A DNA stretch of 64,000 nt, from NCBI GenBank assembly GCA_007844125.1, contig CM017556.1, positions 74,641,635 through 74,705,634 on the forward strand, in the 5' to 3' direction. The DNA is from Sinonovacula constricta (taxonomy: Eukaryota > Mollusca > Bivalvia > Cardiida > Solecurtidae). Numbering within the stretch: position 1 is the first letter of the stretch; every line of letters starts with the position of its first letter. Below the pieces are notes generated by a model. The model was given only the letters and a program-made list of their open reading frames with translations. It had not been told where the DNA came from and did no database searches. Shown piece by piece: positions 46,501-60,200 of this stretch. A program made the position numbers and the translations under genes.

Positions 46501-49500
46501 TTATAACAGTGTATAAAATAATATAAAATAACAAGAAGGAAACAAATTTTATTATCACTAACATATTCTTATGACTTACTCCATCAGGCTGTAGATAAAC
46601 AGGGTATGACCCCACTTCACATGGCCGCGTCACACAACCATTCACAAGTGTGTAAGATGCTGATTGATGCTGGTGCCAACCTGCGGTGTAAGGATGAAGA
46701 GGATACTACTCCACTGCTAGCAGCCTGTGCTGAGGGTAACATTGCAATCGTCAAGATGTTGTTTGATGCAGGCGCACGTCTTGATGGCTGGGTCACTATA
46801 CAGAGTGTAAGTATCAAAAGATATTTTTATGCATTCAAATCACAATAATTTGGGTCCCACTTAGCAAATGTATCCAGGGACTATTTAGAAGCTACTGGTT
46901 AGTTTCAACATTCTTGCTTTGTATCCAGTTAATTTCTTTAGGTTTGTTTGAATAATCATATGACTGGTAGGGTGATTGACAGTCTCATGCAGAAGTTCTG
47001 TTCTTAATCCTTGCCATGCTACACTTGTTACTAACCATAACTTAATTGTTAGTTATTGGCTTACAACAGCATGTATCTGTTATAATTGTGTAAATAAAGA
47101 TGACATATAGTGCAGATCCTGATCAGTCAATTTCTCCTCAGAGCTGGTTAAGCTGGATCTACACCATCCGTCTAAGCCTGATCAATTGGCAGGAAAAAGT
47201 GTTGATTAGGTCAGAATATTATGATTACTGCAACTTGCTAATGTGTTTTTACACCTACAAGTGACAACAGTTCATGTATGGTACTCATAATTGATAATTA
47301 ATGACCATTTCATTTGCTTTCGTTAAAGTGTACAGAATTTTGAATATTAATATTGCATGTTGCGGAGACTCATTTACTCCAGTAACCATGAGCAATATTT
47401 AAACTGGAAGTTCCGAACTCTGTTGATCATTCTCATACCAAAATGTTGACTTTCTTGAGGAAAACATGTGTATCTTGCAAAATTCTCTATCATGGTTCAA
47501 AACAAATATATTTTACTGTTTATATTATCTGCAGATGGTGACTGACAAGGACATTGACGGCAACACTTGTCTCAGTCTTGCTGTAGAGAATGGCCACTAC
47601 GAGGTTGTCAAACTCTGTCTTGAGAAAAGTAAGTTCTGTCTGTCATTTGTATCATATGTCTAATACTGTCTGGAAAACTGTTTTCAACATTAATACAAAG
47701 GATAAAGAAAGATCCTGACACTATTTATTTGTTGATTTAAAAAATAAGTTTTGCATTTGAACCATTGATTGTGTAGGTATTACAATTGTTGGATTGTTTC
47801 CCTCACTGTGCTGGTTGGATTCTAGAAGACAGGAAGATCATCCATCTTACCTGCAGTATGTGGCTGGATTTACATTTTATTTCTTTTTTAGCTCACCGCT
47901 TCGTCCGTCGTCCGTTGTTCGTCGTTCGTCGTCAACATTTACCTTGTGAACACACTAGAGGCCACAATTTTTATCCAATCTTGATGAAACTTGGTCAGAA
48001 TGTTTGTCTGCATGAAATCTTGGATGAGTTCATTATTGGGTCACCTGGGGTCAAAAAGTAGGTCACGAGGTCAAATTTTAGGAAAAACTTGTGAACACAC
48101 TAGAGACCACATTTATTGCCCAATCTTCACCAAACTTGGTCAGAATGTTTGTCTACATGAAATCTTGGATGAGTTCGTAACTGGGTCACGTGGGGTCAAA
48201 AAGTAGGTCACTAGGTCAAATCTTAGAAAAAGCTTGTGAACAAACTAGAGGCCACAATTTTTATCCAATCTTGATGAAACTTGGTCAGAATGTTTGTCTG
48301 CATGAAATCTTGGATGAGTTCATTATTGGGTCACCTGGGGTCAAAAAGTAGGTCACGAGGTCAAATTTTAGGAAAAACTTGTGAACACACTAGAGACCAC
48401 ATTTATTGCCCAATCTTCACCAAACTTGGTCAGAATGTTTGTCTACATGCAATCTTGGATGAGTTCGTAACTGGGTCACGTTGGGTCAAAAAGTAGGTCA
48501 CTAGGTCAAATCTTAGAAAAAGCTTGTGAACAAACTAGAGGCCACATTTATAGCCCAATCTTCACCAAACTTGGTCAGAATGTTTGTCTGCATGAAATCT
48601 TGGATGAGTTCGTAACTGGGTCACGTGGGGTCAAAAAGTAGGTCACTAGGTCAAATCTTAGAAAAAGCTTGTGAACACACTAGAGGCCACATTTATAGCC
48701 CAATCTTCACCAAACTTGGTCAGAATGTTTGTCTGCATGAAATCTTGGATGAGTTCGTAACTGGGTCACGTGGGGTCAAAAAGTAGCTCACTAGGTCAAA
48801 TCTTAGAAAAAGCTTGTGAACACACTAGAGGCCACATTTATAGCCCAATCTTCACCAAACTTGGTCAGAATGTTTGTCTGCATGAAATCTTGGATGAGTT
48901 CGTAACTGGGTCACGTGGGGTCAAAAAGTAGGTCACTAGGTCAAATCTTAGAAAAAGCTTGTGAACACACTAGAGGCCACATTTATAGCCCAATCTTCAC
49001 CAAACTTGACCATCATGTTTGCCAGTATGAAATCTTACATATGTTTTGAAGTGAGTCATGTGGATTCAGTAGGTTACTTGGTAAAATTCTAGAAAATGTT
49101 ATCAACCCAGTGGCCACACTAATGGTCCAATATTAACCAAAGATTTCTGAAGTAAATTACTCTTTATTACTTAATGCCAGATTTGAGCCTACGTAAAGCC
49201 TGTGTCATCAGGTGAGCGATTAAGGGCCATCATGGCCCTCTTGTTGTGAATTTGCCACTGTAAGCTTGCAACAAACTGGAAGAGCATTAGGGCATTACAG
49301 TAGTGTATGTTCAGCAGTAGGTGTTGTGAATATTTTGTACAGATTTTTGTACCTTGCAGAATGATCACTTTTTCTATAACCTTGATCTGTCTTGTACTTT
49401 AACCTTCTATGCACATATAGATCAGACCTATAGTGTTGCACACTCCTCGTATGGGTTACATTTCGCCATGCTACATTTACCGTTGCCATCTTGCAAACCA

Positions 49501-52500
49501 TGTGACCATAGTGGAGATCATGCTTGTGTACATCAATATCAGTGTCAATGTAAAAATGTTCAATACGATTTACATGTAATTAAACATTTATTTTTGTTAA
49601 CATTCTTTGACTTTATTGCTAGAATAAAACTCTAATACATGCATACTATTTTTGAAAAAAAAATATAACAAAACGTCATCATTATGTAGTTCAGATCTTA
49701 TCCATCAAGCCCACTGGTGATTTTTCATTTTGGTGGCAGAGGTTACTGTGATCTTTAAGGCAGAGGACCTCTGACATGTACTTGATGGTGTAGGTTCAGT
49801 CATGCCCCCTTAATAGCTGTCTTATCAAGACAGGATATGGAGCTTGATGGTGTAGGTTCAGTCATGTCCCCTTAGTAGCTGTCTTATCAAGACAGAATAT
49901 AGAGCTTGATGGTGTAGATTCAGTCATGTCCCCTTAGTAGCTGTCTTATCAAGATAGGATATAGAGCTTGATGGTGTAGATTCAGTCATGTCCCCTTAGT
50001 AGCTGTCTTATCAACATAGGATATAGAGCTTGATGGTTTTGGTTCAGTCATGTCCCCTTAGTAGCTGTCTAATCAAGACAGAATATAGAGCTTGATGGTG
50101 TAGATTCAGTCATATCCCCTTAGTAGCTGTCTTATCAAGACAGGATATGGAGCTTGATGGTGTAGATTCAGTCATGTCCCCTTAGTAGCTGTCTAATCAA
50201 GACAGGATATAGAGCTTGATGGTGTAGATTCAGTCATGTCCCCTTAGTAGCTGTCTTATCAAGACAGGATATAGAGCTTGATGGTGTAGATTCAGTCATG
50301 TCCCCTTAGTAGCTGTCTTATCAAGACAGGATATGGAGCTTGATGGTGTAGATTCAGTCATGTCCCCTTAGTAGCTGTCTTATCAAGACAGGATATGGAG
50401 CTTGATGGTAGATTCAGTCATGTCCCCTTAGTAGCTGTCTCATCAACACAGGATATGGAGCTTGATGGTGTAGATTCAGTCATGTCCCCTTAGTAGCTGT
50501 CTTATCAAGACAGGATATGGAACTTGATGGTGTAGGTTCAGTCATGCCCCCTTAGTAGCTGTCTTATCAAGACAGGATATGGAACTTGATGGTGTAGGTT
50601 CAGTCATGCCCCCTTATAGCTGTCTTATCAAGACAGGAATTGGAGCTTGATGGTGTAGATTCAGTCATTCCCCCTTAGTAGCTGTCTCATCAAGACAGGA
50701 TATGGAGCTTGATGGTGTAGATTCAGTCATGCCCCCTTAGTAGCTGTTTTATCAAGACAGGAATTGGAGCTTGATGGTGTAGATTCAGTCATGTCCCCTT
50801 AGCTGTCTTATCAAGACAGGATATGGAGCTTGATGGTGTAGATTCAGTCATGTCCCCTTAGTAGCTGTCTAATCAAGACAGGATATGGAGCTTGATGGTG
50901 TAGGTTCAGTCATGCCCTCTTAGTAGCTGTCTTATCAAGACAGGAATTGGAGCTTGATGGTGTAGATTCAGTCATGTCCCCTTAGCTGTCTTATCAAGAC
51001 AGGATATGGAGCTTGATGGTGTAGATTCAGTCATGTCCCCTTAGTAGCTGTCTAATCAAGACAGGATATGGAGCTTGATGGTGTAGGTTCAGTCATGCCC
51101 TCTTAGTAGCTGTCTTATCAAGACAGGAATTGGAGCTTGATGGTGTAGATTCAGTCATGTCCCCTTAGTAGCTGTCTCATCAAGACAGGATATGGAGCTT
51201 GATGGTGTAGATTCAGTCATGTCCCCTTAGTAGCTGTCTCATCAAGACAGGATATGGAGCTTGATGGTGTAGATTCAGTCATGTCCCCTTAGTAGCTGTC
51301 TTATCAAGACAGGATATGGAGCTTGATGGTGTAGATTCAGTCATGTCCCCTTAGTAGCTGTCTCATCAAGACAGGATATTGAGCTTGATGGTGTAGATTC
51401 AGTCATGTCCCCTTAGTAGCTGTGTTATCAAGACAGGATATAGAGCTTGATGGTGTAGATTCAGTCATGCCCCCTTAGTAGCTGACTTATCAAGACAGGA
51501 TATGGAGCTAAATGGTGTAGATTCAGTCATGTCCCCTTACAAGCTGTCTCATCAAGACAGAATAGGGAGCTTGATGGTGTAGGTTCAGTCATGTCCCCTT
51601 AGAAGCTGTCTTATCAAGACAGGATATGGAGCTTGATGGTAGATTCAGTCATGTCCCCTTAGTAGCTGTCTCATCAACACAGGATATGGAGCTTGATGGT
51701 GTAGATTCAGTCATGTCCCCTTAGTAGCTGTCTTATCAAGACAGAATATAGAGCTTGATGGTGTAGATTCAGTCATGTCTCCTTAGTAGCTGTCTCATCA
51801 AGACAGGATATAGAGCTTGATGGTGTAGATTCAGTCATGTCCCCTTACAAGCTGTCTCATCAAGACAGAATAGGGAGCTTGATGGTGTAGGTTCAGTCAT
51901 ATCCCCTTAGTAGCTGTCTCATCAAGACAGAATAGGGAGCTTGATGGTGAAGGTTCAATCATGCCCCCTTAGTAGCTGTCTTATCGAGACAGGATATGCA
52001 CTTTTTGCTCCAGTCCCTAATGATATGTGACTTTCTTTGCATGTAGATAACAAATAACTGAAGTTTTGTTATGGGTTTTTATAAAAAGCAAATGTAACAA
52101 ATTAAAGGTTTTTAATTTATTATTATTAATAATTTAATTTATTTTTTACTACTTTTAAACCCAAGGAGCGGATGTGAATTCGCCCAACAACATCTACATG
52201 TATCCGCTACACCTGGCGGCAGTGAATGGCGATGTGAAGATTGTGCGTCTCCTCATTGAGAACAATGCCCGCATTGATGCCCTAAACAATGCACAGGCCA
52301 CACCTCTTCACAAGGCATGTCAGTACAACCATGTACAGGTGGTAGAATTCCTTGTTGACAGGTACGCGTTTTATGAATGAGTTTATAACTTAATAATATA
52401 ACAAAAAAAGTCTTAATGAATTGGTAAAACATTGCTTTCCCCTTCTTCAAATAATTATCATTTTGGTTGTTTGTTAGACATTTGTAAGACTAGTGTTATG

Positions 52501-55500
52501 GTATGACAGATTTTTACTAAATATTTCATCAGAAAATGATTTTTTTTTCATGTAACACAAATCTAAAAGTACATCTATGACATTTTTTTCCATTAAACAG
52601 ATATAAGATGAAACTTATCTCCATCTTCACAAGAAAAAGAAAGCAATTACCAAAAAGATGCTTCTTAATTTTTGATTGACACAAAGTCCTTATTCATTCT
52701 ATAACTCAAGGTCACACAATAAAACTCATGATTAGTTTCTACCAGTCATTGAAAAGAGTATGAATCAAAATTGATAACAGAAAGACTTTCCCCGTTGTCA
52801 GTTTGTCATACAGAAATTTGTAATATCACGCCTTGATTCTGTACATAATCACCAAACAAACATGACTAAGCCTGTGATAAACAATACATTCATATCCAAT
52901 GACTTTGAGTAAACATAAGTTCTAGATGACAAATATTGATTTTCTTTTAGGCTTTGAATGTACAACAGTTACTCTTCCTTTGTTTAAACCCCAAATCAAT
53001 AAGTTCCTATTGTGAGTTGATTAAGAATGCTAATTTTAAATTATCAATTAAAAGGATGATTGGATTTGTCCCTTTCATTTATATTTTTTTTTTTTTTTTT
53101 ATTATGTGTTTAAGGACATGTGTCATGCATTTTTATACATGTATATAATGATGTTGATGATACTGGTGATCAGTATCGTGATGTCAGTGGCAACCTAATC
53201 ATTCATGACCTTTCTGGAAATGGTGATGATGATGATGGTGATGATGATGGTGATGATGAAACATACAATAAGGATGATGATGAAGTTGCTGTCCCTGATT
53301 ATGGTGTTGATGATGGTGGAGACAAAATCAGTAATTATTAAGCTATCATGTTTTTTTTCAGGGAGGCTGACATAGAGAGAAAGGATGAGGAGAATTACAC
53401 AGCCCTGTTGCTGGCCAGCGTGTATGGCCATGCTGAGACGGTAGACCTCCTCATTCAGAAGGATGCTGACATTACTGCTGTGGACAAGAATGACAAGACG
53501 GCCATCTTCCTGGCCTGTGAGGAGAACCAACTCGCTGCACTCGAGGTCTGGGTCATAGGGTGGTCTTCTGTTCAGTCTCATTTGAGTCTGTTTAATGCTT
53601 TTGAAAAGACATAATGTATTATTAAGTAAAACATCTAACGTCTTATTGCTTGTATGTGTTTAATCTGAAAAGCCACTGACTGCTTTCCTCAGAAACTGGG
53701 ACAACCACAGCACAATACTCACAATCGGACAATCAGACAGACAGTTTTAAGCCATTTCTAACTTGTATAGTGCTAAGCATATATTGATAAGGCCTAAGGA
53801 AATATTGTAGATCCTGATCAGTTAGTGACCTGCCGAAGCTGTTAGGTCCGGTTCTGCACAATTTGCTGCTGGGTCGCTAGCAATATGTCTTGACACGTTT
53901 GCATGTAAATGTAAAGATGTTGACTAGGAAAAAGTGTTGTTTATTAACAAAATGTAGTTTAATTAAAGATAAGGATAAAAAATATAGCACACATTTGGCA
54001 CTTAAATTATAGTGAATACAGCCGATTATACTCTTGATGAGCCTTTGTACTTAATTTATATAACCAATTATTTACAAAACTGGCACTGACAATCTAATCT
54101 ATAGTCAGTCCCACTCATGCCTCCTTGTCTCTAAGGATTTTTTAAACCATGCTATGAAAAAGATTTAGTGTCAAAACAGGAATACTCATTTGTCCACAGA
54201 TTGGATTTGTGTAATCATGTCACTTTCGTCAATGCTGATAAGATGCTTTTTTTAGTCAATTTAATGGCAGCCTGTTCCTCATAAAAAGTATTTTTATATT
54301 TTTTATTGTAACAATCAGATTATTAGAGGTCTATTATTTGGTCATTTAGCTTGTACCTAAACTAATGTTTAAATTGTTTTACAGGCATTGTTGAAGCATG
54401 ACAAAATGAAGAGAATGGTGAATGTGAGTGACCGGTATGACAATGACCCCCTTCACATCGCTGCTATGAAGGGATATCTGCCAATTGTCAGGGTAAGATT
54501 TGAATTGTTCTACTTCTGTAAAATTTGCAGCCCAACAGAGCAGTTTAAGAAGACCCTGCACATACACGATTTTGTTGGACTAGTTTTATGCAGCTGGTTA
54601 GTGCATAGTGAAATCAAGCTTATTCTTTCACTAATTACTAAAGATATTAAATGATTTTGTCAATATTTGATGATTTTCTCCTGAATATATGGTATGTTTA
54701 TTAGCCATTAGTGAAAGCATAATGCATGGACTTTGTACTTTTTAGATGATGAATGATCAGTGTCAAAATTATTACATCCCACTTACACAAATAAATTTTA
54801 ATGATAATGTAGAAAGGAAAGATAGGCCACTTACATCAGTCTGTATCTATTCTTTCTTCAGTTGTGACTTCCAAAAAAAGTACATCTGGTGGTGTTTTTT
54901 TTTCATATGTACATTGAATCATACATTTATATAATGGAATAGTGATGATTTATTGTTTTATTGGCTCTAGATACAGTGATATGTAACCATAGGTATGAAA
55001 CTTATACATCCAGATAAACTGTGTTGCTTTATGTCATTGATTAACTGCCAACAAAATATTGTCTTGCATTCATTTTGACATCAAATTCAAGATTAAACTT
55101 AAACAAATAATTCTGTTAAATTGGTTTTGTTGTCCAACCCAATAATTGTGAACAATCAACTTGTCTATAGCACTTTATGTCGCTTGCATACTATTTCCTG
55201 TCAGTTCCAGTACTCCTTCTTAGCGCTGGCCCCCTCACCACTTTAACACAGGTGATTTACTGGCAAGCACCTGGGTAACACAGATATCTGTGTCTGGAAG
55301 ATGCTTGTTTTAACTTCTTTATTATTACTTTTTGTAATACATGGTACATAATATGGCAAAATTATTGTTAAATTCAGGTTTCTAATCTTTGCAGTGCTTA
55401 TACTATGTGCATGTTTGAAGTTCTCCTTTTTCAAGAATAACACAATAAAGAACACTATACCATTATTTTCATTGCAGTCCTTAAAGCCTACTTCCTAGGT

Positions 55501-57253
55501 AGAATTATTACCTAGGTATTAACAAAGCATAGTAAATAAGTCTGCTCAGGGACAAATGTCTGTGTAGGATTTAAACCTGGAATCTTGAGTCTATCCTTTA
55601 GCTGTTAGACCACGGCCCCTACCTTTCATCTGGTGGTTAGACACAATACATCTCAGGACATTGGTTTAAGTCCCAGACAATGCAGCTACATTCAAACTAA
55701 GCTGCAGACTTTTTGTTGTTCTTTCCATATTATCTTCTGTCATCTTCCCGCACCAGAAAAAAATGAAACTTGTCTTCATTACAATATTTATGTTTGTATG
55801 ACAAAAACACAGCAATTAACATACTGTTTCAGTGTTTGTTGAACAACCATGCAGATCTGGATAGCAAAAATGAAGAGGAGCAGACACCCTTACATCTAGC
55901 AGCAAAGTTTGGACGCACAAGGTAAGTACACATGATAACTATATAATGAATGGTGACATGCAGCAGCTTAAGCTTAAATAACCTTAATAATTTTTTTTTT
56001 CTGTAATATGAAATTTTCTTGTGAAAATGTATAAAATTGTTGTACTTTTGACATTTGTTGTATTTTGCTCAACAATTTTCATTTTTAGTGACTCTTAATA
56101 ACCACAATATTAATTGTAACAACTTTGACATAATTTAATCACATGATAATGTGCCTGTTTCAGTATTGTGCGAGAGCTTGTAAATTATGACAAGAATGCT
56201 GTGAATGATGAGGATGAAAACTCCAACACCGCCCTCCATCTGGCTGCCCTTGCAGGCCATGCCAAGGTGGCCATGGTACTCATTGAAATGGGCGCTGATG
56301 TCGCAGCAAGGTTTGTAAAGGATTTTTTTTTTTAATTATTTTATTGTTCGTCAGTTTTTTTTTAGCCAGACTTATGAACATCAAGTAAATTATTGGTTTA
56401 GGGAGACCCCAGAAAATGTTTAGTTAGAACAACTGGCACACCGAAGGTCATATAGAAGACCTCCCAAAATTAGGGAGGGGCTGAGATGTTGGTGGCTTTA
56501 ACCAATCAGCCACAGGGCCCCCCAAAGACCTATGATCTCATGATAATTAAATAAGTTTGCAGACTAATTTTCTAATCTCTTCTAATACGTGTACGACATA
56601 ATTCCTTTGGTGTTGTTGTTGTTTTGTTTGTATCTTTATTTTGCTAAAAGTATCAAGGATTTTGTTCTATGTTGTTAGAAATTTTGTGTGTATGTTTCTT
56701 TTGATGGAAAATTGAATGTTCTTGTTTTTGTTTCTATAAATCTAAGAGTTCATAACTATTTTGTTAGAAATGTTATGGTTCTTGTGTATTTAGTAGAAAT
56801 GTGAGTATTTTTTGCTAGAATTCAGATGAAGTTTATATATGTTGCTAGAAATGTGAAAGGTCATGTCAATATTGCTTGAAATGTAAAGGTTCTTTGTGAT
56901 GTTGCTAGAAATTTGGATTATTCTTGTATTTCCTGCTTGAGTATTATCAAACTCATTTATGTTGCTGGAAATGGTTCTTGTCTATGATGCTAGAAATGTT
57001 TTGACTCTTGTATATGTTATAAGAAGAGTTAACCTTTTTGTGTAAATGAGGGTTCTTGTCTATATTGTTACAAATGTGAGGTGAGTCTGTTTCTAGAAAC
57101 ATAATGTGCTTTTTTCTGCATATGTTGCTAGAACAGCAATGGTTCTTGTCTATGTTGCTAGAATTGTGAGAGTGATTATCTCTGTTGCTAGCAGTTTGAG
57201 GAGTAAGTTCTGTTCCTAGAAATTAGAGATGTACATACAAACATACTTACTAA

Positions 57254-57287
<34 letters not shown>

Positions 57288-60200
57288 CATACATACATAC
57301 ATACATACATACATACATACATACATACATTATGTTAGCAATTCTATGTGATTTTATGGTCAAAGTTATGAATTTCTGTTTTGAATGTATCAAAATTTTA
57401 TCTTTCCAGATATATACACATATGTAGAAGAAGCAACATAATTATGCACAAAATTATTTTGAATTAACACAATTACAACTTACTTAAAAGTGCTAAGTAT
57501 TGTCATGTGACTGTATGTCACTATAAACTGTCATATAAAGGTTAATAATAACATCTTGTGAAAGAAGAGCTAAAAAAAGTGTTATGCAGTTATGCATTGT
57601 TTAATTTTTTCGCATGACAAAACTACAAAAAGCAGCTCCACATTCTAAAGAAACTTTCCATACTGACATTGTGTTTCCCCAAGTGATACCATTTTTCTCA
57701 GAAATTGTCAGAGCCAATCTAATTTATATTTAGAAACGTGAGTATGTGGACCCCATTGGACTGTGCTGCTGCTAAAGGCTGGATGAAGACAGCTAAAGTT
57801 CTCTTGGAGGCAGACTCGCCCATTGATCCCATGGACAAGGCCAAGGTCTGTTTGTTTGTTTGTTTATTAGGTTTACTGTTCCACCAACAGTTTTCTAGTT
57901 ATCTGGAGACAGGGTCCACTTGAAGCAGATATAGTGCTGCCTTCACTGTCTATAGCAAGCTGTAAACACCTAGCATGATACCACACCTCAGTTACATTAT
58001 CCTGTCACTGGGCCAACCAGTTGTAAATCTACCCTTATATTTGCTTGGGTGTGGTGGCAAGGGAGCTATACCACAACCATTTTTAATGACTTTGGTATGT
58101 CGCAGCCCAGAATCGAACCCGGGGCTTCCTGTACCTGGAGAAGGCCAAGGTCTGTTGATATCAATCAATTTTGTTTGTAATATAATGATCAGTCATTTTT
58201 TATTTATTTGATATTTTGATATTTGATGAAGTTTTTTATTCCAAAAATAAGATTTCTTAGGTATAGTGACTTTATATCGTCGTTAAAGACAATGGTGCAA
58301 ATGATGATTGTGATGACATGTGAAGCCCCATTCTCACTGATCTTGGTTTGACATGCTGCATGCTGGGACATTGTAGCCAATATACTAGGATAATCTGGGA
58401 CATTTTTAGTAAGGATGTGTTAAACATTATAAAGCAAGCAGGGTGTTTACTTTGTTTGAGCCAGATCACCACTGTTCATACTCCCGATTGGACATAGTTT
58501 CTTCTGGTTCACTTAACCAGCAGGCCAGTGAGACTGTAGTTTAAGATTATGATGAACAGTATGTTGATTATTGATAATATTGACATTCTTTTTTACTAGA
58601 CTACTCCCCTCCATCTTGCTGCCAAGTACGGACATACCGAAGTGTTGCGCTTGCTGATAGACTGGGCAGCAGATGTGGAACAAAGAGATTCTGATGGCAA
58701 CAATTGTCTGGACCTGGCCATTGACAACAACAAGTCGTGAGTGGCACTCTTTAAACTGATTATCCATACTAGTATTGTGTACTTTCCTATCAACAATGTT
58801 AACATTATTTTAGTCTGTATTAAAAAATGATGGCCAATATTTATTGCTGTCTGTTACTTCACATGCTCTCCTGTGAGCCATGTAGAGCCATTAGGGCCCT
58901 CTCGTTTAGTTAAGTGTCAACTTCATAAAGTTTTTTTAAATGGTACTTGTAAAGCTGCTCTTATTTGCTGTTTATCTGTAATGGTTATGTAAGGTATTGT
59001 CTGATCATGTGTACAGTTCCTTGCCTTCACATTATGAATGCCACATAGTATAGGCAGACTGGAATAAGTTTCAATGGGCAACAAGAGTATGAGGCTAACA
59101 GACTTTCTATGAGGATCAGCTTATGTAAACATGACCTTTATGAATTTGTTTTGTTATATATGCCAATTTCTGATGTCATTTAAAATTGTATAAATGATTG
59201 GAATAGAGACATATTTACAATGATATTTAAAAATGTCATTGTTGCTCTCCAGGGACACCGCATCAGCCATCATCAAGTCCAACTACTGGCAGGAGGCCCT
59301 CCGTAACCACACCCTTGATCTACACACAGGCAGACATGACACACCCATGAGGAAACTTATCAGGAAGATGCCAGGTGAGTTTAACAACAGCATCTCTTGT
59401 AGATTGTAATGAAACTCTTTCTCATGATGTCATCTAGCACATGGGTGTATAATGATGGTTGGAGATGCAGATGTTGGATCAAGAGTATTGCAGTCATAAT
59501 GGACTACATTAAACCAACTTTTAGTAAAGCAATCACATAGTTTTAGGTTCCTGACACAAAGATCCACATTTCATTTTTATCCAAATAAAACCGATGACTG
59601 TACTGTTTATGACATATATTCCTGCATGCCTAGTTTGGAAATATTCAAAGTTGTAGAGATTAAAACATAACATGTCATTGATTGGCTCAAGACAATATTT
59701 TGTAAGACAGAATAATTTATAAATAAAGAGTAATATCTGAGTGCATTCTTCATTGTGGAAAGAGAAATGTTGACAAACTGTGGTCAGGGGCTTTAACAAA
59801 TATAAGTGCAATACATATATTAATAAGCTTAAGACAAAGAAGTTATAAATGAAGCGGGAGGGAAGCTTTATGTATAGTTCCTGTTTCATCTCCTATCTAG
59901 GAACAGAATAGTTTAACCTTTCATTCATATTAAATGTATTTTATGTTAAAAATGAACTAAATTTTGTTGTTTTTATTTGGAGCAGTCTTAAGGTTAACAG
60001 GTTAAATCTAGAGTGCATATAAATGTTGAATAGTTTGGTTATTTAATTATTATCTAGACATGTGATTGGAGCCCTCCTCCACCAATAAAAATACTTCTAT
60101 GCCAATAAATGCAGTTCTGTACCAGTCAATTATGTAAAGGTAGTTCTATACCAGTAAATGAGTTCTAAAATAGTTTCACATCATTTAAGTTCCTTATGTA

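Noticed and set aside
47991..48496. Two identical 71-codon frames
   Set aside because: They are twin units of the 145-bp satellite inside a Helitron-like element.
44402..52005. Regular repeat arrays considered as CRISPR
   Set aside because: Units are contiguous without unique spacers, the genome is eukaryotic, and no cas genes are present.
53120..53341. Aspartate-rich plus-strand frame
   Set aside because: Produced by the GAT tract within a TRPA intron. The exon acceptor lies downstream at 53361.
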